Shown piece after piece: positions 46,776 through 59,329 of a stretch of 64,000 nt of DNA (the first letter of the stretch is position 1; every line of letters starts with the position of its first letter). Made by a program: the position numbers and the translations under genes. The DNA comes from Panulirus ornatus (lineage: Eukaryota; Arthropoda; Malacostraca; Decapoda; Palinuridae). Under the pieces are notes generated by a model that saw nothing but the letters and a program-made list of their open reading frames with translations, was not told where the DNA came from and made no database searches. The stretch lies in assembly GCF_036320965.1 (NCBI RefSeq), contig NC_092242.1, positions 63,351,020 to 63,415,019 of the forward strand. The letters run 5' to 3'.

Positions 46776-47667
46776 TCAAAAACTAGTGATTTTGCTGACC
46801 CCTTTATAGTGGAAGGGAATCCATGCAAGCTTGTTTTTAGGCATTTCGAACATCTCATGCCTTTACAATTGCCTGTGTACTCCCATTTCGTAGTTACCTG
46901 TGTTCAGTTGACTCTGCATAAAAGATTGATAGAGGAATTAGCTTGCTTTAAGTGTAAGGGAAGTAAGGAAGTAGAAGTTCGGAGTATATATTTTTGCATG
47001 GGTTTAAAGTTTCATGGAAAGTGGTTGCTGAGAAGGTGATGGAGAAAGTTGAATGGGTGCATTTATGAAAGTTGTATATGTATGTACAAATAAAAGAAAA
47101 TTTCATGCTCATGCACAATCAAACCTTTGCGCATTTATGAGATTACTTGGATGAGACCCTTCTGATTCACAGAATTCTTCTCTTCAAACCTCCAGTTAAC
47201 TAACAACCTTTTTGATTGTGTGTATCCTCTCAGGTAGTTTTATTAGAGTATTTTAATCATCCCCCTCATCTTTTTCTTAACATATTCATATCAAGTGATT
47301 TCTCTATCTTTCATTCTAAAGACTGCTTTTGATATTCCTAGAATTTTCTGGTTCCTCACTTTTTCATTCTTTATTTCTTATCTACTTGTTGATAGTGCGT
47401 ATCCTTAGCATGCTTTCTATAGACTCTTCTTCTGAACACTGTATTATAGCTCAGCATATGTTAGTTTATTTTGCACTATTTTCAGATAACCTCACTGCAT
47501 TTCATAGGTGTGACATGAAAGTAATGAAAGATCAATGAATAAAGAAAACAAGAACAGTTGAGGCATGGTAGTCGACATGAATTAAGAATGAAGCAGAATT
47601 GGAAACTACATAATGAAAACCAGTTAATGAAGTTTAGGAAAGATATATTTACCTGTTAACATAATTT

Positions 47668-47850
47668 CCCCAAGACCCCTTACTAAGAGAGGGTCTGGTT
47701 GTACATACAACCTCTTTCCAAGAGCTTCTGCAGCTTCACAGCTGCATTACTTGCAGTAGCAGAGAAATTATCAACCTCTGTGGAGTGAGAACTTTTTTGA
47801 TGAGACTGTGCTCCCAATGGTACAACCTTCGTCACTCAGACTCAATCTAT
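47668..47850 (+). repeat. Dispersed repeat C, copy 1
   Basis: CCCCAAGACCC, GAGCTTCTGCAGCTTCACAG, GCTGCATTA, AGAGAAATTATC and CTCTGTGGAGTGAGAA appear in the order also seen at 62685-62790. The family is not identified. Confidence 0.5.
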
Positions 47851-48086
47851 GCTGAGAGGCAAGGCATGTCTGTGGTTGATGGAAAGCACAATTAAATAAG
47901 CAAGGTGCCAAAAAGTGTCTTAGTTAGATGCTTTTTTTTCTGACACCTTGTAATTTCTTATGTCTATAGTTACAAAATTCACCCTTTTTGTGTGGAGGAC
48001 CACCAAATTCATCAAAGTGGATACACATTGCTCTACTTGTTATGTACCATGGGACCATGCCCAAAAGAATTCCTGTTGGAGGCCCC

Positions 48087-48087
<1 letters not shown>

Positions 48088-48175
<88 letters not shown>
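48088..48175. repeat. C-run and (CT)n tract ending in CAG
   Basis: A C run of about 13 is followed by about 38 CT units and CTCAGATTG. It gives another pyrimidine tract plus AG at 48174-48175. Confidence 0.93.
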
Positions 48176-49844
48176 ATTGAATAGCTCCTCCAATCACTGC
48201 CTTACTGTTCTCTTGTCCCAGGAACTAAGGTAGCAGTAGTATCAGAGGAGCGATCCATAGGCAATTCTCTCTGCTCCTCAGCCTCTAACAATTATTATAT
48301 CAGGCGAAAGGAGGAGAGAAGAATGTGTAGCAACCTGCCATGCTACTTGCCTAGTGAACCTCGTCCCTCTGTTGATCATATCTCATCTCTATGCTGAGAG
48401 TAGGAGGTAAAAGATGAATGATAGATCATATGCATCATCAGAACACACCAGCAGGTGACAAAAACATGAGGATTACCAACTAACACCCAACCAGAATGGA
48501 TCAAAACCACTGCTAGCAAGAGTATGATGATTACAGTAATACAACAAACACATGGAAACCTTTTTTAGTAGAAAACCTAAACCAGTTAGACAGAAAGCAC
48601 AGTAAACAAGATAATAATGAAGGGAGACACTACTCTTAAGTACACCTTGTCCTCTGTTTACACTCAAGATGCACTCCTGAAAACTTAAGTTATCAAAAGA
48701 GCATGAATCCAGGAAGTATGATATTGCAAATTGGTGATTCATGCCAAAGCAGAAATTTTCTGACATCATAACCTAATTAGAGCAAATATTAAAGGCATAA
48801 TAATTAAATAGATCCTTACATAATATAGATAAAAGTATGAAGAGGTAGTTACTGAAGACAAATTATATAGTGGTATAATATATGATGATACACCTAATCC
48901 ATGCTTAACTTTGGAGATGCACACCTGGAGCACAATTTATGATAAATACTAGATTGTGAATCCGATTTTACCATAGGATTCAATGGAATAAAGGGGTTGG
49001 GGAGGGGTTACATTCCTTTAGGAGAGTTCTCAACATAATTTTCATGCATAAAAGTTAATGAAATGTCAAGAGATGTGGCACAGTTCAAGTAAATATTGAT
49101 TTAAGTATTTGAACAAAATATAAGGCTCAGAATGTTGCATGTTAGTATAATATGTATGATGTCTGGCACCAAAATATGTAAGAGACGGTACACCTGAATC
49201 TCGGCTCACCCACCCCACAGCCTATTTTTATTTGCTTCTTTAAGACATCTTTAAGTGGCAAGTTCATATAAAATGCACCTAATTACATAGTGTTAAATGT
49301 ATATATGACATAAAGGTGAAGTGAATGAAGACATTACACAAACAGACATGAGCAATCCTCATTAGAAGTAGACAGTCTGGCCCAGAGGGTTTTGGTGAAG
49401 AGAGTAATATGTAATATGGTCCTAGAAATCACTTGATTTTGTTGAGATTTACCCAAAAATTTGCTGGGTAGCCCTTAGATCTGCTGGATTTGATGAATTT
49501 TCTGCAAACTTGATGGCAGCAATTCAAGTTTTTTTTTTGCAAGTCTTTTGATGAAGATTATCCCTCATCTTTCGCTACATCCAAATCTCAAAATATACTG
49601 AATTTGTGTTCCTGGAAAAGTCTTTGTATCTCAATAATTCATAGCTGGAGTATGTTGTGACATGGATCCAAAGAAGTAACATTCTTCCCCCAATCAATCC
49701 TTATATGGAACAAAAAATATTTGTTTTGAATAGTTTCTTATAAGACTTTGGTGTTCTTTCACCATGTTAGTGAAGTGTGAATAAATATACATGAAAGATC
49801 AGGTAAATGTGGCATTAGCTGAGAAAAAACATTCATAATTTTTG

Positions 49845-50560
49845 CTGTTTCCCATGTTAGCAAGGTAGTGCCAGGAACAGATAAAGAAAGGCCTCATTCA
49901 CTCACATACATTGTCAAGCTTCTATGCATAATGCACCAGAACCACAACCCTTATCCACAACCAAGCCCCACAGGCCTGTGGTTTCCCCAGTGCTTCATAT
50001 ACCCTGGTTCAATTCACTGACAGAGCATCACCCTTTTTTACCACATCATTTCAGTTTACTCTACCCCATGCACACCTTTCACCATCCTGCATGTTCAGGT
50101 ATGAAGCACTCAAAATATTTTTCTCTCCATCCTTCTATCTTCAAGTTGGTCTCCCTCTTCTCCTTGTCCCCTCCACTTCTGACACATATATCCTCTTTTT
50201 CATCATATTATTTATTCTCACCATATGTCTAAACCATTTCAGCACACCCTCTTCAGCTCTCTTAACCACACTTTTCTTATGACAACAACTCTCTCTTACC
50301 CTTTTATTGCTTATTTGATCAAACCCTTTCACCACATTTTCCTCAAGCATTTCATTTCCAGCACTTCTACTCTTTTTTGTACATCCTCATCTGTCGACCA
50401 TGCCTCACATTCATATAACATCATGAGGACTATTATACCTCAAATATACCCATTTTCACCCTCCCAGAGAACGACCCCTCTTCTCACACATTCGTCAATG
50501 CTCCCAGAGCCTTTGCCCCCTCACATGCTCTATGAACCACATCCACTTGACACTATGAGC
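49845..50560 (-). mobile_element. Old LINE copy, minus strand
   Basis: Read on the minus strand: FDQISNKRVRE, KKSVVKRAEEGVLKWFRHM, KRIYVSEVEGTRRRGRP and a diverged 3' end (CTTGCTAACATGGGAAACAG complement at 49845-49870). It belongs to the same family as 58.4-60.8 kb but is older. At the position where the young copies have a stop it has Gln. Confidence 0.75.
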
Positions 50561-50571
50561 CAAAGAGGTCA

Positions 50572-50940
50572 AGAATCCAGGCTGTGGAAATGAGCTGTTT
50601 GAGAAGAGCATGTGGTATGATTAGATGTATTGGGGTAAAGAAAGAAATGAGGGGATGTACGAGAGATTTGGTATGGCTGGGAATACAAGGGGTTGAGTTG
50701 TGGAGTAGTAGAGTAGGTGAAATGTAATATTTTGAGGTGGTTTGGGCCTGTGGAAAAAATGCAAGATGGGGAGGTTACAAGGAGAGTGTGTGATAGTACA
50801 ATTAAAGGGGTTAGTGTTAGATGAAGACCACCTGTGACATGGAGAAATAGAGTGGAAGTGTGCTGGAGGGAAAGAAATGGTGGAATAATATATGGAATGG
50901 TGTATGAGAGGGAGGCATGCAAGGACAGGGATAAGTGAAA
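50572..50940 (+). mobile_element. LINE fragment of a related but different subfamily
   Basis: A plus-strand broken frame reads EMSCLRRACGM, then a WFGPVEKMQDGEVT-like block and a later RPPVTWRNRVEV-like block. This is the post-RT tail organisation of non-LTR elements with different residues from the main family. It abuts the end of the minus-strand copy. Confidence 0.5.
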
Positions 50941-52086
50941 ATTTATTTTGCTGTGGCCACCCCATTAACTGAAGTTCCTGGAGGAAGTGGGCATCAGAGA
51001 TATAGATGGATATACAAATAGATAGATAGACACCTAACCGTGGTTCAGCAAGGAAAGAGGTGGAGACTGAAGAAAATGGCCAAGACCTTGAGGCCATCAA
51101 AAAGAGAAAAGCAGAAATTTAAAGTTAATAAAGGAAAAATTATACCAAATCAGGTTGTTAGCAGTGTGGTAATGAGAACTTTGACTGCAAGAGTTAGAAA
51201 GCCGATGATGTTCATAGTATTGAAAGAAAAAGTAAATGATTATCAACATCTTTTATGGTCACTAAGTAAGCATGCTGAAATTGATAAACTTGAGAGAATT
51301 TAGAAAGATTTTCAAAGTAATATTGAGGAAATGGGGCACCAAAATTACCATGAAAGATTGAAAGCACTCAGTATATCACCAAAAAGACACCTTAAATGTG
51401 TTGCATATTCTATATGATTGTTGATTTATTCTTTGCCTGCTGTATTTTTAAGATAATTTAACCTAATCCCACTTTGGAACTGAGTGCTTTATTCACTGAA
51501 CTGCATGCCCATTCACATGCCCAACACTTCTTTTAGCATCTACATGTTTTGCCATGTATCATATATTTATTTCATCTTGTAAATACTAATACAGTAAAAC
51601 TTCTGTGATCTGTAATCTGAGACAATGAAACAGTCAAACGGACATATGTATTTCAATTTTGATTGGTGATTCAAGTACTCACCACACAGTGTTTTGTGGT
51701 ACTGGTGGTTATTTACCATCTTCCATGTATTTCTGGCATGGTGTTGTATGCTGGCCTTGCACATTTGTGTATTTTGTCCACCCTTGATTACTGTTATGGT
51801 ATTGTTAGCAATTGCCTGACAGATCTTAAAAAGCTATCTATTTCTTGCATAAAGCATAAGAGGAACGTGTCAAACCTCAAAAAGAAGATAGACTTGTGCA
51901 AGAGTCTGTCTAAGGGCAAGTCTGAGGAGGCAATTATGGAGAACTTTACTGTCAGTATGATGACTATATTTATCACATCATCAAGCAGCAGATGATCGAG
52001 GCATTGATTATCACAACTTTGCTTACATATATTGGTATTTTCTCCTTGTAAGATATTTACAAATAAGTAAAATATTTTAAAATGTA

Positions 52087-52990
52087 AGGTAGAAAGTTCC
52101 CCAAAACTTCTGTGAGGGTTAGCGGGTGGAATAAGCTTGAGTCCTTAGTTGAGCACGTCATTTCCTGCCAGGAGGTCAGTCTCAAAGTTGCCACTTTTGT
52201 ATGCAAATCTCTGCGATTTGTGCAGTTCAGGTAAACCTGCTAATATGATTTTTGTATAACTCACTGTGTTTGCATTTGTAAATATGGCATCTAAATGACC
52301 AGCAACATCTTTTCCTACCCTAGAACCAGCAGTTAAATGGAAGAGAACATCTCTGACCTAAGAAACAAGGCTAGAAATCTTATGGCTTGCTAATGCTGGT
52401 GAAGGAGCATCAGCGCAATAGAAAGTATGCCAAAATTTCAGCGAGGGTTGGTGGATGGAGTAAGCGTGGGTCATGGGCGGAGTGTGCCACATTCCCATCA
52501 GTAGGTCAGTCTTGCAGTTACTACCGTTATGTACGGATCTGTGCTACAGATCTTAATGTGATTTTCCTGCATCTGCTGTGTTTGTGTTAGTTACTATGGC
52601 ATCCAAACATCTAGCAACATTTTCTCCTATGCCAGAACCAGCAGTTAAATGAAAGAGAACCTCTCTGATTGTAGAAGCAAAGCTAGAAATCTTGCGCCAT
52701 GCTGATGTTGACGAGGGAACATCAGCGTTTGGGCATGCGTACAACCTGGTTGAATCTTCAATCTGTACCATAAAGAAGAATGTAGAGAAAATTTGAAGTG
52801 CTGCCATCCACTCTCCTCCTCAGTCTGCCAAGGTAACCACAGGGGTTAGAAATCCACTTATGCAGATGGAGAAAGTGCTCTTGTAATACAAAGAGCATGA
52901 GGTGAAGAAGAAAAGCAGCCTTAGCAACCTTCATCTCAGGTGTACATCTCTGAATGTTTAAGAGCATTTATATAAAGAAGACAATGTAGA
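52087..52990 (+). mobile_element. Tigger/pogo-type DNA transposon fragment with duplicated head
   Basis: From 52596 a broken frame reads MASKHLATFSPMPEPAV, KRTSLIVEAKLEILRHAD, EGTSAFGHAYNLVESSICT and IKKNVEKI: the amino-terminal CENP-B-like helix-turn-helix of Tigger/pogo transposases. There are in-frame stops after EPAVK and NVEKI. The leader and first about 50 codons are repeated at 52087-52426, about 312-330 bases upstream. The DDE catalytic part is missing. Confidence 0.7.
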
Positions 52991-54270
52991 TGAGCCAGAG
53001 CCATTTCAAGCAAGGAATGATGACTAGATAGGTTTATTTGATGTCAGAAGCTGCATGACATGAAAGTGATGGGATAATATGTTAGTGCTATATATGCTTT
53101 CTCTTTGTGCAAGTTTTTTGCAGATTATAACCCCCACATAAAATGAGGGATGGGCAATTTTTGAATTTTTCATTATATATAGAAATATCAAATAACTGTA
53201 TTTTTGTTATCCAAAATGGCCAGTTTCTCCAAGCATTTCAGATAACAGAGGTTTTTCCATACATCAGCTGGAATATTATATTCTTCTAAAAAGCTTTTTA
53301 TACTCATCCCACACCATCTCTCACTTTTTTGACACATGTTTTATTCTGTCCCAGGCACGTCACCTGGTATACTTGCAACCACATCTTGAAACTTCCTTAT
53401 CTTGGCAATTGTTTCTTTTTCTACAAAGAAGTTCATCTATCTTTCCTTTACTTTTCTTCGTATCTCCTGCCAAGTACTTAATGTCTGTAAATAGTTTTAT
53501 CTTGCCATAATTTTTGTGCTCTGTCAGTTGATACACACCTCATATTTATATACATACCCAAATAGCTTCTTTAAGTTAGTACAGTATCTTATGTTTTATG
53601 TAGAGAATTAGACAGTGTAACAGCAGTCCTGACTTTTGTCAGAGAAAATATCCTAGAAACATTTAGAGTTGATTTTCTTGTTAGTTTCCAGTATTGTAGA
53701 TATCTCGTATATTATTCTTTTGTAGTAACTGTTTTTTCATAATTGTAAACAGTTTTGTTTTATCATGTAGATGAACAATATAGACAGTTAAAGTTATGGG
53801 ATGTGCTTCATAATTTACAAGGATTTTTTTATATACCATGGCTTTATTTGGTGCTGAATATGGCAGTAAGGGAGAAATTTGAATAGAAAAATGTAAGGAG
53901 AAGCAGGGCTGTTGTTGTAATTTATCCAAGAATTAATAGGTTTGATAGTTGATTGGGCGTGAAAAGAAAAGTATTGAGAAACCTAAATGACTGAATACTT
54001 CCATGGTTCAAATAGGCACAGAGGATTATTGTAGGAACAGTGTAAGTGATATGGAAGATATATATATACTGGACAAGAATGATCAGTTTTCTTTTTTTTT
54101 TAATAATTGATATAGATGGCATTTGCCAGAAAAAAAAAGGGACTGCATGTTGGTTAAAGTGGTTTTTGCAATATTACAGGCTGCAACAAATACAAGCTGT
54201 TCTATTAGCTTTTGGGCTTCAGTTTTGCAAGTAACATTATTGAATTTGTTTACTATTTAGCATATGGATT

Positions 54271-54273
54271 TTT

Positions 54274-54310
<37 letters not shown>
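54271..54310. repeat. Long T homopolymer
   Basis: About 38 consecutive T. It is followed by GAG and a short segment with a GTAAGC donor at 54354, discussed among rejected items. Confidence 0.9.
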
Positions 54311-54894
54311 AGAAAAGGATGTAAAGGATGCAGAAAACCATACACCTTCAAGGGTAAGCATAGAATATATATATTTTGTAGAGCATAGGATATAAAAGAG
54401 GTTAATAACCTTAAATTTCAGTGGTCAAATAGCAAGGACAGTCCCATCTCTACACTTAAAGATAAGAGTGGAATTGAGGGAAACTGCATTTTGGCAGTGG
54501 GAATAATGTTTAGATTGTTTATAGAGGAGGGATTATTTTGTAGAACTGTTGAGATAGTGAAATGGTAAAATCCAGTTAAAATGTGATATCATGAAGTTAG
54601 ATATTCAGAAATGTAACCCAAATAAATTAAGTCTTCTCATCTTCATGAATTTTTTTTTTAATTAGAATGATGCAGGATACATAGAATATCAAGACTTATT
54701 TTGTCTATGCTGTAGGGTCCATGATTACATTGGGAAAAATTTCCATATACAGCAGTGCATTTACAGTCCAAGCTATTGTATCTAATAAAAATTCAGTCTT
54801 GTCAAGAACTTGTCATTAATTTCATTTACTGTGACATGAAAGTATGATCATTCTTTTTCACATTTTATTGATATTTTCATGTTACACTTATTAC

Positions 54895-56490
54895 TGTGTG
54901 GGAAGGAAGCTTATTACAAGCAGTGAGGAGTTTTTATTGAGAGTAAGATATGTGTGTGAGTAGGTATAGAAGAGGATGAGTGGGTTTCAGGGGAAGTTGT
55001 GTCAGTGATAGGGATGTATGATGTCATATACTTGTTTATAGATGAGGTGGGAAGGGAAGTAAATATAAAGGTGTTAGAAAGAAGGCCAAGTGTGCAGTCT
55101 GCTGGGGGTGAAGTGGCCTGGGAGGTGTGAGTTGTTATTTGCTGATGACATGGCACTAGTGGTAGATTTGAGTAAGAAAATGCAGAAGTTGATATCTGAG
55201 TTAGGGGAAATGTGTGAAAGGAGAATATTGAGAGTAAAAGTGAATAGAAGCGAGTTTATTAGGTTTAACAGTGAAAAGGGGTAGGTTAACTGGGATGTGA
55301 GTGTGAATGGAGAAAATTTGGAGAAAGTGAAGTGTAGTAGATACCTGTATGTGGACATGGCAGAAATGGAACCATGAAAGCTGAGTTTAGTCATAGTGTG
55401 GATCAGGGGTGAAGGTTCTGGAAGCATTGAGAAATGCATAAAAAGAGAGGTCAGTATCAGTAGGGAGCAAAAACTGGTAATGTTTGAAGGTATTGCCATC
55501 CCATTGGTATTGCATGGATGAGAGGTATGGTCTTTTGATAAGAATGTTTGGAAGAGGGTGAATGTGTGGGAAATGAAATGTTTGAGGACAGTATGTGGGA
55601 TGAAGAGGGTTAATCATGTTAATAATGATAGGGTAATAATGAGGTGTAGAAAGAAGAGTACACTTTATGGACAAAATAGCTGAAGAGGGTTTGCTGAAAT
55701 GGTTTGGACATATAGATAGAATGAGTGTGGAGAGGTTAACAAAGAGGATAAATGTGTCAGAAGTGGATGGGATAAAGAGAAGGTAGAGACTGAGTTAGAG
55801 GTGGAAGAATGGAGTGAACAGGATTGTAAGTGCCAGGGGCCTGAAAGGCATGCATAGGATAGCATGAAGCAGTGGCATATCTAAGGTATGGCAGCTAGTG
55901 CAGGTGCCCTGGGCACCACTTGAAGGGGGGCACCACTCAACAGCTTTGTATTTTGAAATATGTTACCTGATTGACATTTTTGACAGGTTGGCATTGTGCG
56001 ATAAAAAAGAAACTCGCCTACTTTTCAACTGTAGTAATACTTTGCTACTGTCAGTTGCATTACCCCTTCTATGTTACAATTTTGATCAAATAAGTCTTTA
56101 AGTATTTAAGAGTTTATATAGATTTAAGTTTGGCCTAACTCTTCAACAGTTTATAATTACACTGTATATATTTTTATGTACATCCACTTTATGTACATTT
56201 TTAATCAAGCCAGGGGCACAATTTCAGTGCTTGCCATAGGCACTATTTCCTTTAGATATGCCCCTGTGCATTGGGCAATATGATGCCAGTGAACTGAACC
56301 CAGTCATGTGAAGCTCCAAGGGGAAACTAAGGAAAGGGCCTGTGGGAAGTGATTGTGGATAGGGGGCTGTGGATTCGGTGCATTACACATGGCATCTACA
56401 GAATGGATGTAGAAAAGAAGGCCTTTTCTTCTGTTGTGGACACAACCTTGCTAATGAGGGAAATGGCAAAAATGATGAAAGAAAAGAAAA
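54895..56490 (+). mobile_element. Diverged LINE copy interrupted by a MITE
   Basis: A broken frame shows CELLFADDMALVVD (RT catalytic FADD), KMQKLISELGEMCERRILRV, a WEMKCLRTVCGM block and a LLKWFGHIDRMSVERLTK block. After the insertion at 55870-56266 the homology resumes with the linker and 3' end (CTTGCTAATGAGGGAAATGG near 56448). Multiple stops and indels make it inactive. Confidence 0.75.
55870..56266. mobile_element. Probable hAT-type MITE nested in the LINE copy
   Basis: The left end is CAGTGGCATATCTAAGG and the right end, read in reverse complement, is CAGGGGCATATCTAAAGG: imperfect terminal inverted repeats with the CAGNGGC start common in hAT elements. Length is 397 bp with no coding capacity. 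LINE homology is interrupted exactly here. Flanking 8-mers (GCATGAAG and TGCATTGG) are not a clean target duplication. Confidence 0.6.
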
Positions 56491-57115
56491 GAAGTTGTAA
56501 TAGAAGTTAAAGAAAATATTTTGATTTTATTATTCCCAGAGAAGTCTCAGTGGAATATTTAAAAGTTCTTCATCCTATTTTATGTGCATTGTAAATACTA
56601 TGTAGACAGGCTTTATGGCAAACATCTACAAGGGGTGTTAGTATTGGTTTGTTCTCAGTCTTTAAAAAAGTGCAGTGTGTTTTGCTGTATCTCTAGAATT
56701 TAAGTGGTTCTTGTTATGTAAGTAAAGTGTAATGTTAATGCTTTTATATAAAGAGGCTAATCCTAAATGCTATTTTGTGGTAGATTCTAGTGATAAACAT
56801 CTTGGCACTGAGAGTAAATGTTTGCAAAGTTGTGTATAAGAAATTTAGAACCCTTTTCAATACTGAACTTTTTTGTGGTCTGTTATTTTTTTTTATAAGA
56901 TCAGCATGGTTGATGCTTTTTTAAAGATATCTAATTTACTAGCATGCCTCCATTATGGTATGAGATTTCTTTGTTTGCAAACTATTTATTTCTCAGTGTT
57001 GTAACCTAAGTGTTAAGCTGCAGTTATAGCTAATAACTGGCATATATAATTAATTATATGTTCTAAAATGCACTAACCTAATATATCTGTTCTTCCCTTG
57101 GCTGCTGCGGTGTAG

Positions 57116-57121
57116 GCATTG
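57116..57121 (+). CDS. X11: Candidate 6-nt microexon (Ala-Leu) of the X11 gene
   Basis: Six bases, GCATTG, lie between TGTAG and GTAAGTGG. Upstream are a perfect CTAAC branch site (57073-57077), a pyrimidine-rich stretch (ATCTGTTCTTCCCTTGG) and TGCTGC at 57103-57108. UGC motifs next to the acceptor mark neuronal microexons dependent on the SRRM4-type eMIC domain. It lies in the intron that follows EAVSRIK/EAVSHLK; being phase 0 and 6 nt it would insert Ala-Leu before APDGESQ. It was recognised from splice signals alone, with no protein homology possible. Confidence 0.4.
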
Positions 57122-58126
57122 GTAAGTGGCTGTTAGATTTGCATTTTGAATGCCTTTAGAGTTGTAATAAGAATTCTGTAGTCCTGGGATTAATTACCCA
57201 AGTTGTTCCAGCTCATGACTCTTCATCAGATAACATTGATATATTTTCAAGTGTTATATCCAGATAAGCAAAACTCCCATATGGAGAACTACTAATGCTT
57301 TGTAATACTTCCAAAGTCAGTTTTGCAGTGTGCAGCACATAATTCTTGACTAAGTCATACATAACTTTTTTAACCAAGATGGAACATTTGGGTAGACAAA
57401 CTCATTTCTCATTTGTTGCGTAGGGTTATAGCAGTATGAGAACCTGGCAGCTATTGTGCTGAATAGTAACTCTGTAAGCTTTTCAGAATGTGTATATTGT
57501 ATGGTGATTGCTTCGACATCTAGTTGCATGTGGATAATTACAACACCACTTTCTTTATTCTCTCCAGTTTCCTTTTCTATTAATAGTTGATTGATAGATT
57601 TTATATTTCTATTATTTAATTTTTGATGTGAAAAAGGGTGTCTATTCTTACTGATTTCTGAATACCTATTGCAGTGAACCTTCCAATATTATTAAAATTA
57701 CTTAGTTTAATCTATTTTCCATTAGTCCATGTCATGTTTAAGGGTAATCCAATTTCCTTAAAAGAATTTTTGTATTCATAATCTTTGACTTATAGCTCAT
57801 TAATTGGATACATCATTTTAAAACAGAAACTTGTTTCAGTTTCATTCGCACTTGTAGTATTTACAGTGGTCCTCACCCTTTTGTATGTCAGCAAAGGATA
57901 CACCTGTAATCCATATATCATTTTTCAAAATCATCTGTATTCTGTTACTCTAGGTATTTTTCATGTCAGAATTCCCATGCACTCCTGTTTTTTTTTATCT
58001 ACCCCTGTACCTGCTGAAAGGACTGATAAAAGAAAGATATTTTTAGCATATTTGTATCAGTGTTTCACTACTTAGGATGTATATTTTTTGTAGCTGCCTC
58101 CATCAATTTATATGTATATTATCCCT

Positions 58127-58345
58127 TGGGATAGGAGGGAGAAAGAATACTTCCCATATATTCCCTGCATGTTGTAAAAGGTGACTAAAAAGGGAGGGAG
58201 CGGGGGGCTGGAAATCCTCCCCTCCAGTTTTTACTTTTCCAAAAGAAGGAACAGAGAAGGGGGCCAAGTAAAGATTTTCCCCTCTAAGGTTCAGTCCTCT
58301 GTTCTTAAGGCTACCTCACTAATGCAGGAAATGGTGAATATGTAT
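58127..58345 (+). mobile_element. SINE-like element (family B), longest copy
   Basis: It starts near CCCTTGGGATAGGAGGGAGA, then ACTTCCCATATATTCCCTGC, GGGGGCTGGAAATCCTCCCC, TTCCAAAAGAAGGAACAGAG and CAGTCCTCTGTTCTTAAGGC, and ends CTACCTCACTAATGCAGGAA then ATGGTGAATATG and A/T-rich tail. At about 220 bp and non-coding, with copies at 20 kb and 62 kb, it behaves as a SINE. I could not confirm a tRNA-derived head. Confidence 0.65.
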
Positions 58346-58387
58346 AAAAATAAAAAATATATATATATTTTATTTATTTATCTATTT

Positions 58388-59312
58388 TGCTTTGTCGCTG
58401 TCTCCCGCGTTTGCGAGGTAGCGCAAGGGAACAGACGAAAGAAATGGCCCAACCCACCCCCATACACATGTATATACATACACGTCCACACACGCAAATA
58501 TACATACCTGTACATCTCAATGTACACATATATATACACACACAGACACATACATATATACCCATGCACACAATTCACACTGTCTGCCTTTATTCATTCC
58601 CATCGCCACCTCGCCACACATGGAATACCATCCCCCTCCCCCCTCATGTGTGCGAGGTAGCGCTAGGAAAAGACAACAAAGGCCCCATTCGTTCACACTC
58701 AGTCTCTAGCTGTCATGCAATAATGCCCGAAACCAGAGCTCCCTTTCCACATCCAGGCCCCACACAACTTTCCATAGTTTACCCCAGACTCTTCACATGC
58801 CCTGATTCAATCCACTGACAGCACATCAACCCCGGTATACCACATCGATCCAATTCACTCTATTCCTTGCCTGCCTTTCACCCTCCTGCATGTTCAGGCC
58901 CCGATCACTCAAAATCTTTTTCACTCCATCTTTCCACCTCCAATTTGGTCTCCCACTTCTCGTTCCCTCCACCTCCGACACATATATCCTCTTGGTCAAT
59001 CTTTCTTCACTCATTCTCTCCATGTGCCCAAACCATTTCAAAACACCTTCTTCCGCTCTCTCAACCCCGCTCTTTTTATTTCCACTCATCTCTCTTACCC
59101 TTACATCACTTACTCAATCAAACCACCTCACACCAGACATTGTTCTCAAACATCTCATTTCCAGCACATCCACCCTCCTGCGCACAACTCTATCCATAGC
59201 CCATGCCTCGCAACCATACAACATTGTTGGAACCACTATTCCTTCAAACATAGCCATTTTTGCTTTCCGAGATAACGATCTCAACTTCCACACATTCTTC
59301 AAGGCTCCCAGG
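58388..59312 (-). mobile_element. LINE copy, minus strand, 5'-truncated
   Basis: On the minus strand it covers, from 59312 down: GALKNVWKLRSLSRKAKM, MLYGCEAWAMDRVVRRRVDV, LRTMSGVRWFD then a TGA stop, then KKSGVERAEEGVLKWFGHM and the 3' end GCGGGAGACAGCGACAAAG. Its 3' part is the family A sequence. It forms one arm of a large inverted repeat with 59893-60821. Confidence 0.88.
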
Positions 59313-59329
59313 ATATAAATATATATTTT

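Noticed and set aside
54313..54353. Possible exon after the T homopolymer (AG at 54311-54312, donor GTAAGC at 54354)
   Set aside because: Its 41-nt length would shift the frame between two phase-0 exons, and the T run is probably a poly-T insertion. It could only be a poison exon.
58181..58660. 159-codon plus-strand frame and other frames through LINE 3' ends (for example 10261-10575, 62164-62784)
   Set aside because: They arise from the ATGTGTATATGT-rich 3' UTR of the LINE and from flanking (TA)n or (ATT)n, and they differ between copies.
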